Of a stretch of DNA of 64,000 nt, positions 54,646-63,477 are shown one piece after another. This DNA comes from Robiginitalea myxolifaciens (GTDB lineage Bacteria; Bacteroidota; Bacteroidia; Flavobacteriales; Flavobacteriaceae): positions 496,001 to 560,000 of the forward strand of contig NZ_FOYQ01000002.1 of the NCBI RefSeq assembly GCF_900115205.1. Direction: 5' to 3'. Numbering within the stretch: position 1 is the stretch's first letter; each line of letters begins with the position of its first letter. The translations under genes and the position numbers were made by a program. The notes below the pieces were generated by a model, which worked only from the letters and a program-made list of their open reading frames with translations, was not told the origin of the DNA and made no database searches.

Positions 54646-55346
54646 ATTATTTCTACCATCCCGAGCTGGACCACAGCGTAAATCAGTTTTCCTTTCCCCC
54701 TGCAGAGAGTCACCATATCGTAAAGGTGTTGCGGAAGAAAGCCGGGGACAAGCTACTGATTACCAATGGCCAGGGATTGCTTTTTCATGCGGAAATCCTC
54801 GAAGCGAACAACAAGCGTTGCATGGGGAGGGTACTCAATTCGGAGAAAAAGCGACCCAAAATGTTCGACCTGCATATGGCAGTTGCCCCCACGAAAAAGA
54901 TAGACCGGTTCCAATGGTTTCTGGAAAAGGCCACCGAAATTGGCGTAGATCGGATTACCCCGTTAATCTGTGAGCACTCTGAACGCCGCAATCTCCCGAT
55001 GGATCGCATGCGACGAACCGTGGAAGAGGCCATGAAGCAAAGCCTCAGGACCTACCTGCCGGTTTTGGAGGAGCCAAAAACTTTTGCGGAATTCCTCCAG
55101 GGCGAGCAACCCATATTAAAGTTTATTGCCCACTGCAGGGAAGGGGAAAAAGCAGACCTGAAGCGTCGGGTGGCGGCCGATAAGGACGTTGTTGTCTTAG
55201 TTGGGCCAGAGGGAGACTTCAGTGAGGCGGAAGTAGAACAGGCCATCAGTAGCGGTTTTGTTCCCGTTTCCCTGGGGAATAGTCGCCTGAGAACAGAAAC
55301 CGCAGCATTGGCTGCCTGTTTTACCGTAAACTTAATCAATCAATAG
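54642..55346 (+). CDS. rsmE: 16S rRNA m3U1498 methyltransferase RsmE
   Basis: A SPOUT-class methyltransferase, 234 residues, that methylates U1498 of 16S rRNA. The N-terminal PUA-like part has SHHIVKVLRKKAGDKLLITNGQG. The knot domain has APTKKIDRFQWFLEKATEIGVDRITPLICEHSERR near 84-118, VGPEGDFSEAEV near 187-198 and LGNSRLRTETAALAA near 209-223, which binds S-adenosylmethionine. It overlaps the TfoX-N gene by 4 bases and is 2 bases before the DUF4159 gene. Confidence 0.95.
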   Translation: MNYFYHPELDHSVNQFSFPPAESHHIVKVLRKKAGDKLLITNGQGLLFHAEILEANNKRCMGRVLNSEKKRPKMFDLHMAVAPTKKIDRFQWFLEKATEIGVDRITPLICEHSERRNLPMDRMRRTVEEAMKQSLRTYLPVLEEPKTFAEFLQGEQPILKFIAHCREGEKADLKRRVAADKDVVVLVGPEGDFSEAEVEQAISSGFVPVSLGNSRLRTETAALAACFTVNLINQ

Positions 55347-55348
55347 CC

Positions 55349-56011
55349 TTGCAAATAGTGTCAGACATAGTACGAAGATACCTGGGCGTAGTTTTGCTCA
55401 TTGCCGCGTCTAACCTTTGTGCGCAGCAGGTGGCGGTACTAAAATACGGAGGAGGTGGGGATTGGTATGCCAACCCAACAGCGCTTCCGAATCTCATCCA
55501 GTTCTGCAATGCAAATATTGAGACGGATATAAATACTGCTTCGGCAACAGTAGGTGTCGGAGAGTCCTCGATCTTTGAATACCCCATGCTTCATATGACC
55601 GGGCATGGCAATGTAATTTTCACGGCGGAAGAGGCCATGAACCTCAGAACCTATTTGCTGGGCGGTGGCTTTTTGCATATCGACGACAATTACGGAATGG
55701 CCGAATTTCTCGATAAGGAATTGCGTAAGGTTTTCCCGGACCGGCAATGGGAAGAGTTGGGCGCAGATCACCCGATATTCCAGGAACCTTACTCCTTTCC
55801 CGATGGCCTCCCGAAAATCCATGAGCACGATGGCGAGCGCCCACAGGCTATGGGATACTTCCACGAAGGCCGGCTGGTATTACTGTTTACAACAGAAAGT
55901 GATCTGGGCGATGGCTGGGAAGATCCTGAAGTTCACAACGATCCGGAAGCCGTCCGCTTGAAGGCCCTGCAAATGGGAGCCAATATCATAAATTACGCCT
56001 TCAAAAATTAA
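55349..56011 (+). CDS. DUF4159 secreted protein
   Basis: A 220-residue protein. An N-terminal signal peptide (to about 25, ...IAASNLCAQ) is followed by the DUF4159 fold: VAVLKYGGGGDWYANPTALPNL, MTGHGNVIFTAEEAMNLRTYLLGGGFLHIDDNYG near 80-113 and GADHPIF near 136-142. The fold resembles a class I glutamine-amidotransferase/ThuA-like domain; function is unknown. The start is TTG at 55349, with GTG at 55358 as an alternative that also keeps the signal peptide. It sits between rsmE and an AI-2E family transporter. Confidence 0.87.
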   Translation: MQIVSDIVRRYLGVVLLIAASNLCAQQVAVLKYGGGGDWYANPTALPNLIQFCNANIETDINTASATVGVGESSIFEYPMLHMTGHGNVIFTAEEAMNLRTYLLGGGFLHIDDNYGMAEFLDKELRKVFPDRQWEELGADHPIFQEPYSFPDGLPKIHEHDGERPQAMGYFHEGRLVLLFTTESDLGDGWEDPEVHNDPEAVRLKALQMGANIINYAFKN

Positions 56012-56015
56012 ACTT

Positions 56016-57116
56016 ATGAACTCCCGCACCCTGGCCAATGGAATCCTGAGGGCTGTCTTTATTCTGGCAGGCATTATTTTACTGGGCTATTTCCTGTACC
56101 TGATCCGATCCGTAATTGCCTATGTACTGATAGCAGCGGTTGTTGCACTTATCGGGAGGCCTGTTGTACTTTTTCTCAGGCGAAAGCTCAAGTTTCCCAA
56201 TACTGCAGCGGTATTGGTGGTAATGACCTTGCTCCTGCTGGTAATCGGCGGGATCATTGCGCTATTTATACCCTTGATCAGCGAACAGGGCAGGAATCTA
56301 TCCCTTCTCAATATTGACGACTTACAAAGTGACCTCAACTCCCTTTATCTGCAGATCATGGACTATATCGGAGCCAGCCCGGAATCCCTGAATTCGGTAA
56401 TCGCGAATAGCGAACTCGATAAAAGCATCTTAGCTGGTGTAGAGTTTGGGTTTATCCCCAACTTTTTGAACTCCATCCTGGGTATTCTGAGCAACCTGAG
56501 CCTGGGACTGTTTTCGGTGCTTTTCATTTCATTTTTCTTCCTGAAGGATAGTCGATTATTCGAGAATAGCCTACTGAGTTTTGTCCCGGATCAAAACGAA
56601 AGCCGCGTAATGAAGTCCATTGAAAAGATCAAATCGCTGTTATCGCGCTATTTCGTGGGGTTGATTGGGCAAATACTGGTGCTCTTTATAATTTATACCA
56701 TTGTACTCTTACTAGTCGGAATAAAAGATGCCGTGGTAATCGCATTCCTCTGCGCGCTGTTCAATATTATTCCCTACATCGGTCCGTTGATCGGGGGGAT
56801 CATTATGATCGTCCTCACCATGACCTCAAATCTCGGTTCAGATTTCAGCTCGGTAATCCTTCCGGATGTTGGTTGGGTTTTACTCGGATTGACCATTGGA
56901 CAGCTCGTGGATAACTTCCTTTCCCAGCCCCTGATTTTTTCCAACAGCGTCAAATCCCATCCGCTGGAAATATTTCTGGTTATCATTATCGCAGGGCTCT
57001 TGTTCGGGGTAACCGGGATGATCGTAGCCATCCCGGGATATACCGCAATTAAGGTGATTTTAAAGGAATTTTTAGCGGAAAACAAGCTGGTTAGGCGCCT
57101 CACTAAAGATTTATAG
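56016..57116 (+). CDS. AI-2E family transporter (UPF0118)
   Basis: A 366-residue membrane protein with about seven or eight helices. The basic patch AALIGRPVVLFLRRKLKFPNTAAVL near 40-66, the long periplasmic loop at 90-160, and the C-terminal ALFNIIPYIGPLIGGIIMIVLTM and DNFLSQPLIFSNSVKSHPLEIFLVIIIAGLLFG are typical. Family members include an AI-2 exporter and Na+/H+ antiporters, so substrate is open. It starts 4 bases after the DUF4159 gene and ends 7 bases before the methyltransferase gene. Confidence 0.92.
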   Translation: MNSRTLANGILRAVFILAGIILLGYFLYLIRSVIAYVLIAAVVALIGRPVVLFLRRKLKFPNTAAVLVVMTLLLLVIGGIIALFIPLISEQGRNLSLLNIDDLQSDLNSLYLQIMDYIGASPESLNSVIANSELDKSILAGVEFGFIPNFLNSILGILSNLSLGLFSVLFISFFFLKDSRLFENSLLSFVPDQNESRVMKSIEKIKSLLSRYFVGLIGQILVLFIIYTIVLLLVGIKDAVVIAFLCALFNIIPYIGPLIGGIIMIVLTMTSNLGSDFSSVILPDVGWVLLGLTIGQLVDNFLSQPLIFSNSVKSHPLEIFLVIIIAGLLFGVTGMIVAIPGYTAIKVILKEFLAENKLVRRLTKDL

Positions 57117-57123
57117 CTATACT

Positions 57124-58296
57124 TTGTATAAAAATATATTAAATACTGGTGTACAGGATTTTATATTAAATAATTTATCGGCTGACATCCTGTCAGTTTC
57201 CTTAAAAAAGAGTCCCTTCGACGCTGTTTCCTCTTCCCAACTGGCCCAGCAACTAAAAGGGCACCAAACCCTGAAATCGAAGGTCCCATCCTGGTACGGT
57301 AAACGCAATCTCATCCTCCCGCCTAGCCTAAATCTAGAACAAACTTCTTCCGAAATAACTGCACGCTACAAAGCCGGTCTCGTCGCCGGAAACACCCTCA
57401 TGGACCTAACAGGTGGGCTGGGTGTGGATGCTTATTTCCTGTCAAAAAATTTTGCGCAAGTCTACCATTGTGAACAGGACGAATCCCTTTCACGTATTGC
57501 GGCCAATAATTTTGTTGCTCTGGGGGCATCACATATTCAGGCGATACATGCCAACGGTCTTGACGTTCTCAAGGGTTTTCCGGAAAAGCCATTGGATTGG
57601 GTCTATGCCGATCCCTCGCGCCGCAACGCTCAAAGGGAAAAAGTAATCCGCCTGGAGGACTACGAGCCCAACATCTTGGAACATGATGAATTAATCCGCA
57701 GCAGCTCCCGTAATTTTTTACTGAAGACCTCTCCCATGCTCGATATTAGCGAAGGTATCCGACAATTAAGTAACCTTCGGGAAATTCATATGGTTGCAGT
57801 TAACAATGAAATGCGAGAACTCTTATGGTGGTTGCAACCAGGCAGCCAGGCTCCTGTTCGCCATATTGCTGTAAATATTACAGCAGACACTACTGAACGC
57901 TTCGAATTTACCGAAGAAGAACTACAGGAAGCAGGAGTTGCGACGGGCATGCCTGAGAACTATCTATACGAACCCAATGTCGCATTAATGAAATCGGGAG
58001 CCTTTGCCTTAATCGGGCAGCGCTATGGATTGCGCAAACTCCATCAACACACCCATTTATATACTTCCGGGGTACTACTCGATTTTCCTGGTCGCCGCTT
58101 CCGGGTTGAGCAGGTAAAACCCTATAAACCGGGCAAATTGGGCGTCTCAAAAGCAAATATCAGCATCCGCAACTTCCCCGAGACTGTTGCCCGGATTCGC
58201 AAGCGAAACAAAATAGCCGATGGCGGGGATCGCTACCTGTTTTTTGTTCGTCTGGTCGACGATAGTCTTGCCGTTCTCTTTACTTCCAAGGCCTGA
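57124..58296 (+). CDS. PG_1098-type SAM-dependent methyltransferase with THUMP-like domain
   Basis: A 390-residue protein. Middle domain: class I methyltransferase with TLMDLTGGLGVDAYFLSKNF (about 91-110, SAM motif I) and WVYADPSRRNAQREKV near 159-174 (motif IV, DPSRR). The C-terminal THUMP/ferredoxin-like part (about 285-390) is likely to bind RNA. The start is TTG at 57124; the conserved NILNTGVQDFI lead begins right there and no ATG precedes it. Target RNA is unknown. It is the last gene of the tsaD run. Confidence 0.85.
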   Translation: MYKNILNTGVQDFILNNLSADILSVSLKKSPFDAVSSSQLAQQLKGHQTLKSKVPSWYGKRNLILPPSLNLEQTSSEITARYKAGLVAGNTLMDLTGGLGVDAYFLSKNFAQVYHCEQDESLSRIAANNFVALGASHIQAIHANGLDVLKGFPEKPLDWVYADPSRRNAQREKVIRLEDYEPNILEHDELIRSSSRNFLLKTSPMLDISEGIRQLSNLREIHMVAVNNEMRELLWWLQPGSQAPVRHIAVNITADTTERFEFTEEELQEAGVATGMPENYLYEPNVALMKSGAFALIGQRYGLRKLHQHTHLYTSGVLLDFPGRRFRVEQVKPYKPGKLGVSKANISIRNFPETVARIRKRNKIADGGDRYLFFVRLVDDSLAVLFTSKA

Positions 58297-58367
58297 TCTT
58301 GCTTTTACTTCCCCCTGGCATTTTGGTTAATTAACTACCTTTAAGCAGATAGGCCAATAATTGAAAC

Positions 58368-59747
58368 TTGTTGAAAAACCACCAACCGCACTTCAATATC
58401 AATCGCCGACGTTTCCTTAAAGGAGCGACTGCAGCAGCGCTGCTTTCTTCTTTTGGCACTTATGGCCTGGATCTCATTTACCGGGATTCCCCATGGCGGG
58501 TAGGGTTAATCGGGGCTGGATGGTATGGCACCATGGATCTCTGGCGGCTATTGCAAGTGGCTCCATGTGAAATCGTTGCTATTTGCGATGTGGACCGGAG
58601 ACACCGGGAAACGGCAGCCCTTCAGGCTAAGGCACGCCAACCCTCCGGGAAAATGCCGCGTACCTACCGCGACTATCGACGCATGCTGGACACCCACGAA
58701 TTCGACATTGTTCTGATTGGAACTCCGGATCATTGGCACGCCTTAACGGCAATCCACGCCATGGAACGCGGGGCTAACTTATATCTGCAGAAGCCTATAA
58801 GCGTAGATGTATTGGAGGGCGAAGCCATCCTATCTACCGCCCGAAAGTTGGGGCGCAAAGTGCAGATAGGCACCCAAAGAAGAAGTACCCCTCACCTGGT
58901 CGAGGCCCGGGAGAAGATCGTCCGCCAAGGTTTACTGGGAACGATAGGGCATGTTGAAATTTGTTGTTACTACCACATGCGGGCAAATGGTAATCCACCG
59001 CTACAGGAGGTCCCGGAGTTCCTGGATTATGATCTCTGGACCGGACCAGCTCCGATGCGTCCCTACGACGGCCTGCCTCACAAGCGCTGGTGGCGCACCT
59101 TTATGGAATACGGCAATGGTATTATGGGGGACATGTGTGTACATATGCTCGATGCCGTGCGCTGGATGCTGGATTTAGGTTGGCCGGATCAAATAAGTTC
59201 CGAAGGAGGCATCCTGGTTCAAACCGAAGGCAAATCCAATATCACGGATACACAGACAGCCATTTTTCACTATCCCGATTTTAAGATTCACTGGACGCAT
59301 CGCAGTTGGGGTACCCCGGAAGACCCGGAATATCCCTGGGCTTTTAAAATTTTTGGTGAGAAGGGAACCCTGGCGGGAGATGTTATGAAATATGAATTTA
59401 CTTCCTCCCAGGACGACACCATAATTCGGGGCGATGTCCTTTATGAGCGTGAAAAATATCCTGCTGACCTGGAAGAAAAGGATATTGAATTACATGCTGT
59501 GCCCGCGACCCGAAGACATCTCCTGGACTTACTCACAACTATAGGAACCGATAAGGCTCCGGTTGCCAGTATCGAAGAAGGCCATATTTCTTCTGCCAGT
59601 TGCATTCTTGCCAACCTGGCCCTGGAGATCGGCAGGCCGGTAGCTTATGATCCCATAAAACATATAATTCCCGGCGACACTGAAGCCTCAGCGTTGCTTA
59701 TGCGAGCGTATCGGGAAGGTTGGGAACACCCCTATGGCAAAAGCTAA
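58368..59747 (+). CDS. Tat-exported Gfo/Idh/MocA family oxidoreductase
   Basis: A 459-residue periplasmic oxidoreductase. A Tat signal (NRRRFLKGATAAALLSSFG, about 12-30) precedes the NAD(P) domain with WRVGLIGAGWYGTMDLWRLL near 43-62, GTPDHWHALTAIHAMERGANLYLQKPIS near 118-145 (EKP equivalent QKP) and the C-terminal GFO_IDH_MocA domain. Tat export suits folded, cofactor-bearing proteins. Family members act on sugars, inositols or glycan monomers; substrate unknown. The start is TTG at 58368. It converges with the dipeptidase gene 10 bases away without terminator. Confidence 0.92.
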   Translation: MLKNHQPHFNINRRRFLKGATAAALLSSFGTYGLDLIYRDSPWRVGLIGAGWYGTMDLWRLLQVAPCEIVAICDVDRRHRETAALQAKARQPSGKMPRTYRDYRRMLDTHEFDIVLIGTPDHWHALTAIHAMERGANLYLQKPISVDVLEGEAILSTARKLGRKVQIGTQRRSTPHLVEAREKIVRQGLLGTIGHVEICCYYHMRANGNPPLQEVPEFLDYDLWTGPAPMRPYDGLPHKRWWRTFMEYGNGIMGDMCVHMLDAVRWMLDLGWPDQISSEGGILVQTEGKSNITDTQTAIFHYPDFKIHWTHRSWGTPEDPEYPWAFKIFGEKGTLAGDVMKYEFTSSQDDTIIRGDVLYEREKYPADLEEKDIELHAVPATRRHLLDLLTTIGTDKAPVASIEEGHISSASCILANLALEIGRPVAYDPIKHIIPGDTEASALLMRAYREGWEHPYGKS

Positions 59748-59757
59748 ATTCTACGTG

Positions 59758-60531
59758 CTAATTCGCGGTAGGACAGGGCCATACAAAGTTAGCAACCGCG
59801 TCACGGGAGGCAGCCCCGAGATTATAGTGCCACCATTCTGTTCGAATAGACCAAAACCCATGCGCCTCCATCGTTTCCTTTAGAACACGCCTGTTTTCGA
59901 GCACTTCTGCAGGAAGATCCATATGATCGTGATGCGCGCGAGGTCCGAAGAAATCAAAATCAGTACCCATGTCCAGGGGTTTTCCTTCCAGGGTTTCCAG
60001 GGTAATATCCACCGCACCTCCCCTATTGTGAATCGATCCTTTGACCGGGTTGGCCACATACTGCGGGTTCGGGACTAATTCCCACATCTTATACTGCACT
60101 GAATTGGGTCGATAACAATCGTAAAAGCGAATTCGATACCCTTTTTCCTTAAAGACGGCATTGGCCTGCAATAATGCTTTGGCCGTTTTAACCCGGGTGT
60201 AGCATTCGCCACAAGGATACACGGTTTCCTCAAGGAAGTTATTATCGGTTGCGTAGCGCATATCGAAAGCAAAGCCGTCGCTATAGTCGGCCAGACGTAC
60301 AAAGGCTGTATCCGGCAGGGATTCCAAAGGAGGAGTTTCTTCTTGTGCAGAATTAGCCGTTGCATCTACTCTCGTAGAATCCTGGACAGACGCTTCCTGT
60401 GTTGCTACTTCGGGGGCTCCTTCACCGCTATTTATTGTTTCCTGCTTCTGAGGCGCATCCTTGCACCCCAGCAGGCTTATACTGATGATTACCCCCAGCA
60501 GTAAAACCCTATTTTTTATAACCATTTCCAT
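59758..60531 (-). CDS. D-Ala-D-Ala dipeptidase (VanX/DdpX-like) lipoprotein
   Basis: A 257-residue lipoprotein: lipobox ISLLGC near 18-23, a Gln/Glu/Ala/Ser-rich spacer to about 75, then a peptidase M15D domain. Zinc ligands fall in GSIHNRGGAVDITLETL near 167-183 (SxHxxGxAxD) and EWWHYNLG near 237-244. VanX-type enzymes hydrolyse D-alanyl-D-alanine, and relatives in bacteria without vancomycin resistance recycle cell-wall peptides. An outer-membrane or periplasmic position is predicted. It follows the alpha/beta hydrolase by 13 bases. Confidence 0.9.
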   Translation of the reverse strand: MEMVIKNRVLLLGVIISISLLGCKDAPQKQETINSGEGAPEVATQEASVQDSTRVDATANSAQEETPPLESLPDTAFVRLADYSDGFAFDMRYATDNNFLEETVYPCGECYTRVKTAKALLQANAVFKEKGYRIRFYDCYRPNSVQYKMWELVPNPQYVANPVKGSIHNRGGAVDITLETLEGKPLDMGTDFDFFGPRAHHDHMDLPAEVLENRRVLKETMEAHGFWSIRTEWWHYNLGAASRDAVANFVWPCPTAN

Positions 60532-60544
60532 TTACAGTACTTAA

Positions 60545-61279
60545 CTAATCCCGCCGCTGCGCAGCCAGCCACTCAAACAACTCCGGATCCCCGTAGGCTT
60601 TGTCCCAAACATTATGCCCCATCCCCTCATATACAGTAAAACGAACATTGCGACCCAACGCTTCGAGCTTATCGGCCATTTCCAGTGATTCCGAAAACGG
60701 TATCACCTCATCCTCCGTACCGTGAAACATCCAAATAGGCATCTCAGGATCCAGCCAATGGGCGTAGGGCGCAGGTGCCATGCCGCAAACCACCGCCATA
60801 GCCGCAAAGTAATCCGGATTTTGCACGGCCAGTTCCCAACAGGCCGAAGCCCCACGACTCAATCCGCTCAGGTAAATCCGGGAGGGGTCTATATGGTTCT
60901 TATCCACAACTTCGCGGACCAGTTCCATAACAGCCCTGGTATTCCACCAGGTTCTGGCCTCCCCGTGTTGTGGAGCCAATACCAAAAAAGGCAAATCCGG
61001 CCCTTCGAGCAATCGCTTCGGGGGTCCCTGTGCTTTTAACTGTTCCAGAGAATTCCCCGCATCTCCACCCCCATGGAGGAAAACAAGCAATCCAAATGTG
61101 CGCTGATCTTGCCCAGGGGTTTGACCATCTTCAGGATAATTCGGAGGGTAGTAGAGATAATATTCCAGCTTTTCCCGGACTTCGGTGAGTTGTTCCCCGC
61201 TTACGAGTCTGCCTTGAGACTGACTGGAACAGGAAGTAGCCAGGAGGAAGGTAAACGCAATGGCAGCAATGCATCTCAT
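60545..61279 (-). CDS. Alpha/beta-hydrolase lipoprotein (phospholipase/carboxylesterase-like)
   Basis: A 244-residue lipoprotein with lipobox LLATSC near 12-17. Catalytic nucleophile in GLSRGASACWELA near 139-151 (GxSxG), oxyanion LLVFLHGGGDAGNS near 61-74, Asp region MFHGTEDEVIPFSESLEM near 183-201 and His in YEGMGHNVWDKAY near 218-230, so the triad is complete. Similar proteins are annotated as prolyl-oligopeptidase-like or feruloyl-esterase-like. It is divergent to the VWA gene and shares the 190-base region with its promoter. Confidence 0.85.
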   Translation of the reverse strand: MRCIAAIAFTFLLATSCSSQSQGRLVSGEQLTEVREKLEYYLYYPPNYPEDGQTPGQDQRTFGLLVFLHGGGDAGNSLEQLKAQGPPKRLLEGPDLPFLVLAPQHGEARTWWNTRAVMELVREVVDKNHIDPSRIYLSGLSRGASACWELAVQNPDYFAAMAVVCGMAPAPYAHWLDPEMPIWMFHGTEDEVIPFSESLEMADKLEALGRNVRFTVYEGMGHNVWDKAYGDPELFEWLAAQRRD

Positions 61280-61327
61280 ACCCCGAAGATCGGGAATCAG
61301 GGGTAGAATTTATGCCTCGGGCCAAAA

Positions 61328-61341
61328 AAATACCGGTATTT
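61328..61341. promoter_or_regulatory. 14-base palindrome in divergent region
   Basis: AAATACCGGTATTT is a perfect palindrome, 49 bases before the hydrolase start and about 70 before the VWA -33 element. It could be an operator. A short 6-base hairpin (ACCCTT/AAGGGT) follows at about 61371-61393. Confidence 0.35.
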
Positions 61342-61412
61342 CATCATTTATGGGCCTCACTAACTCAAATAACCCTTTCCCTCAAGACAAGGGTAAGGCT
61401 GCCCATTGGACG

Positions 61413-61443
61413 TTGCCTGCCCCTACCCGGCTGGCTATGTTTG
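61413..61443 (+). promoter_or_regulatory. Consensus promoter of the VWA gene
   Basis: TTG at 61413-61415, 20-base spacer, TATGTTTG at 61436-61443: an exact Bacteroidota promoter. Predicted start near 61450, 20 bases before the ATG at 61470. This supports the downstream start over an upstream open frame. Confidence 0.7.
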
Positions 61444-61469
61444 AAGCGTACTCAAAAAAATTCAATGAT

Positions 61470-63386
61470 ATGAAAGCATTATTCAGCCTACTCGTTTTAC
61501 TTGTTGCCTTGGGCGGGGGCGAGGCCCCCACCCCGACTACAACAGCAGAAATAACCGGAATCGTTACCGACAGTGATGGCCTCCCCTTACCTGGTGTCAA
61601 TGTTGTCGTTAAAGGAACTACCGAAGGTACCCAAACCGATTTCGATGGCATGTATTCCATACAGGCCGCTACCAGTGATATCCTGGTATTTACCTATTTG
61701 GGAATGAAAGCCCAGAAAATAAAAGTGGGTAAAAACCTTGTAATCAATGTGCAGATGCAAGAAGATTCCACGGCTCTCGAAGAAGTCGTTGTAGTGGGTT
61801 ACGGCGTGCAAAAAAGGAAAATGGCAACCGGAGCGGTCACTTCCGTTTCTGCTGAATACGACGCGGTCCGGAACCTACAGGGTAAAGCCTCTGGAGTCAA
61901 TGTTACTCCCGCGAACGGCTACACCTATCACCACGCACCACCTCCTCAAGTTCAAAACAATGAATCCTATGAGGAGATCAATGAGAATCGGTTTAAACGG
62001 GTAATGCTAAATCCATTATCGACATTCTCCATAGACGTTGACCGCGCTGCCTACAGCAATATACGCCGGATGATCAATGCCGGGCAGACCATTCCTGAGG
62101 ATGCTGTAAAAATCGAGGAGATGATCAATTATTTTGCCTACGATTATCCACAGCCCACGGGGGAAGATCCTTTTAGTATCACCACCAACCTGGCCGTTAC
62201 TCCATGGAATCCCAACACACGCCTGGTCCGCATCGGTTTACAGGGAAAGGCCTTTGATCAGGAAGAACTTCCGGCATCGAACCTTACTTTCCTCATCGAT
62301 GTCAGTGGATCCATGAACAGTTCCAACAAGCTGCCCCTGTTAAAGTCTGCCTTTAAGTTGCTGGTAAATCAATTGCGACCACAGGATCGCGTTTCCATCG
62401 TGGTCTATGCAGGTGCAGCGGGTACCGTCCTTCCTCCTACCCGAGGTAACCGTAAAGCAGAAATCCTTGCAGCATTAGACGGATTGCAGGCAGGAGGATC
62501 AACCGCAGGGGGCGCTGGGATTGAGCTGGCGTATTCCCTGGCCCGTAAGCATTTTATAAACGGAGGGAACAACCGCGTTATCCTGGCCACAGATGGAGAC
62601 TTCAATGTCGGTGCCAGTAGCGATAAGGCAATGGAAGACTTGATTGTAGCGAAGCGCGAATCGGGAATATTCCTGTCGGTACTAGGTTTTGGTATGGGGA
62701 ATTACAAAGATTCCAAACTGGAGACCCTGGCCGATAAGGGCAACGGCAACCACGCTTACATCGACACCATGCAGGAAGCCCAAAAGGTTTTTGGTGAAGA
62801 ATTCGGGGGAACCCTGTTTACTATCGCCAAGGACGTTAAAATTCAGGTGGAATTTAACCCGGCAAAGGTCAAAGCGTACCGTTTAATTGGCTATGAAAAC
62901 CGGTTGCTTGCTGCTGAGGATTTTATGGATGACACTAAAGATGCCGGGGAACTGGGAAGTAATCATAGTGTAACTGCACTCTATGAGGTCCTGCCTGTAG
63001 GCACAGAAAGTCCATTCCTTAAGCCGATCCCGGATCGTTCGTATACCGAAGTTGCCGTTGACAAAAAAAACTCAGATTCTTCCTGGTTCACCGTTAGGTT
63101 TCGCTATAAAAAGCCCGATGGTAAAAAGAGCAAGGAACTGGTTCAAAAGCATCTTGGAGAACCTGAAGGTTTAAGTGAGGATTTCTCCTTTGCCGCATCT
63201 CTGGCCTTATTTGGCATGCAGTTGCGTGATTCCGAGTTCGCCAATAACTCGGATGTTAAACAAGTGATTGCGCTGGCTTCTGCAGGTAAAGGAGCCGATC
63301 CGGAAGGGTACCGTGGCGAATTCCTCAGACTGGTCCGCACCCATGGGGGCAATGACACCGCTGCTGCACAAGGTTCGGAAGAGTAA
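61470..63386 (+). CDS. VWA protein with carboxypeptidase-D-like and SusC-plug-like N-terminus
   Basis: A 638-residue secreted protein. A signal-peptide-like segment (1-17) is followed by a CarboxypepD_reg-like domain (about 26-98, ITGIVTDSDGLPLPGVNVVVKGT), then a SusC-like link ALEEVVVVGYGVQKRKMATGAVTSV (102-126) and QGKASGVNV. Residues about 180-270 form the YfbK/DUF3520-associated region (FSIDVDRAAYSNIRRMIN), then the VWA domain with MIDAS DVSGSMNS (277-284) and ILATDGDFNVG. The C-terminal DUF3520-like region completes it. No TonB barrel is present. The start ATG at 61470 is set by the consensus promoter and signal peptide. Confidence 0.9.
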   Translation: MKALFSLLVLLVALGGGEAPTPTTTAEITGIVTDSDGLPLPGVNVVVKGTTEGTQTDFDGMYSIQAATSDILVFTYLGMKAQKIKVGKNLVINVQMQEDSTALEEVVVVGYGVQKRKMATGAVTSVSAEYDAVRNLQGKASGVNVTPANGYTYHHAPPPQVQNNESYEEINENRFKRVMLNPLSTFSIDVDRAAYSNIRRMINAGQTIPEDAVKIEEMINYFAYDYPQPTGEDPFSITTNLAVTPWNPNTRLVRIGLQGKAFDQEELPASNLTFLIDVSGSMNSSNKLPLLKSAFKLLVNQLRPQDRVSIVVYAGAAGTVLPPTRGNRKAEILAALDGLQAGGSTAGGAGIELAYSLARKHFINGGNNRVILATDGDFNVGASSDKAMEDLIVAKRESGIFLSVLGFGMGNYKDSKLETLADKGNGNHAYIDTMQEAQKVFGEEFGGTLFTIAKDVKIQVEFNPAKVKAYRLIGYENRLLAAEDFMDDTKDAGELGSNHSVTALYEVLPVGTESPFLKPIPDRSYTEVAVDKKNSDSSWFTVRFRYKKPDGKKSKELVQKHLGEPEGLSEDFSFAASLALFGMQLRDSEFANNSDVKQVIALASAGKGADPEGYRGEFLRLVRTHGGNDTAAAQGSEE

Positions 63387-63409
63387 GTTCTTACAGGCAA
63401 ACTATTTGG

Positions 63410-63440
63410 AGCACCTTCTTTACGGAAGGTGCTTTTCTTT
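63410..63440 (+). terminator. Rho-independent terminator after the VWA gene
   Basis: Nine-base perfect stem AGCACCTTC (63410-63418) / GAAGGTGCT (63425-63433), 6-base loop, then TTTCTTT. It separates the VWA gene from the last gene. Confidence 0.85.
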
Positions 63441-63477
63441 GCAGGATCATTATCTTTAGCTAACTAATGAAATAATA

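Noticed and set aside
61260-61469. Upstream extension of the VWA protein
   Set aside because: It overlaps the divergent hydrolase start and the consensus promoter at 61413-61443; the ATG at 61470 starts a signal peptide.
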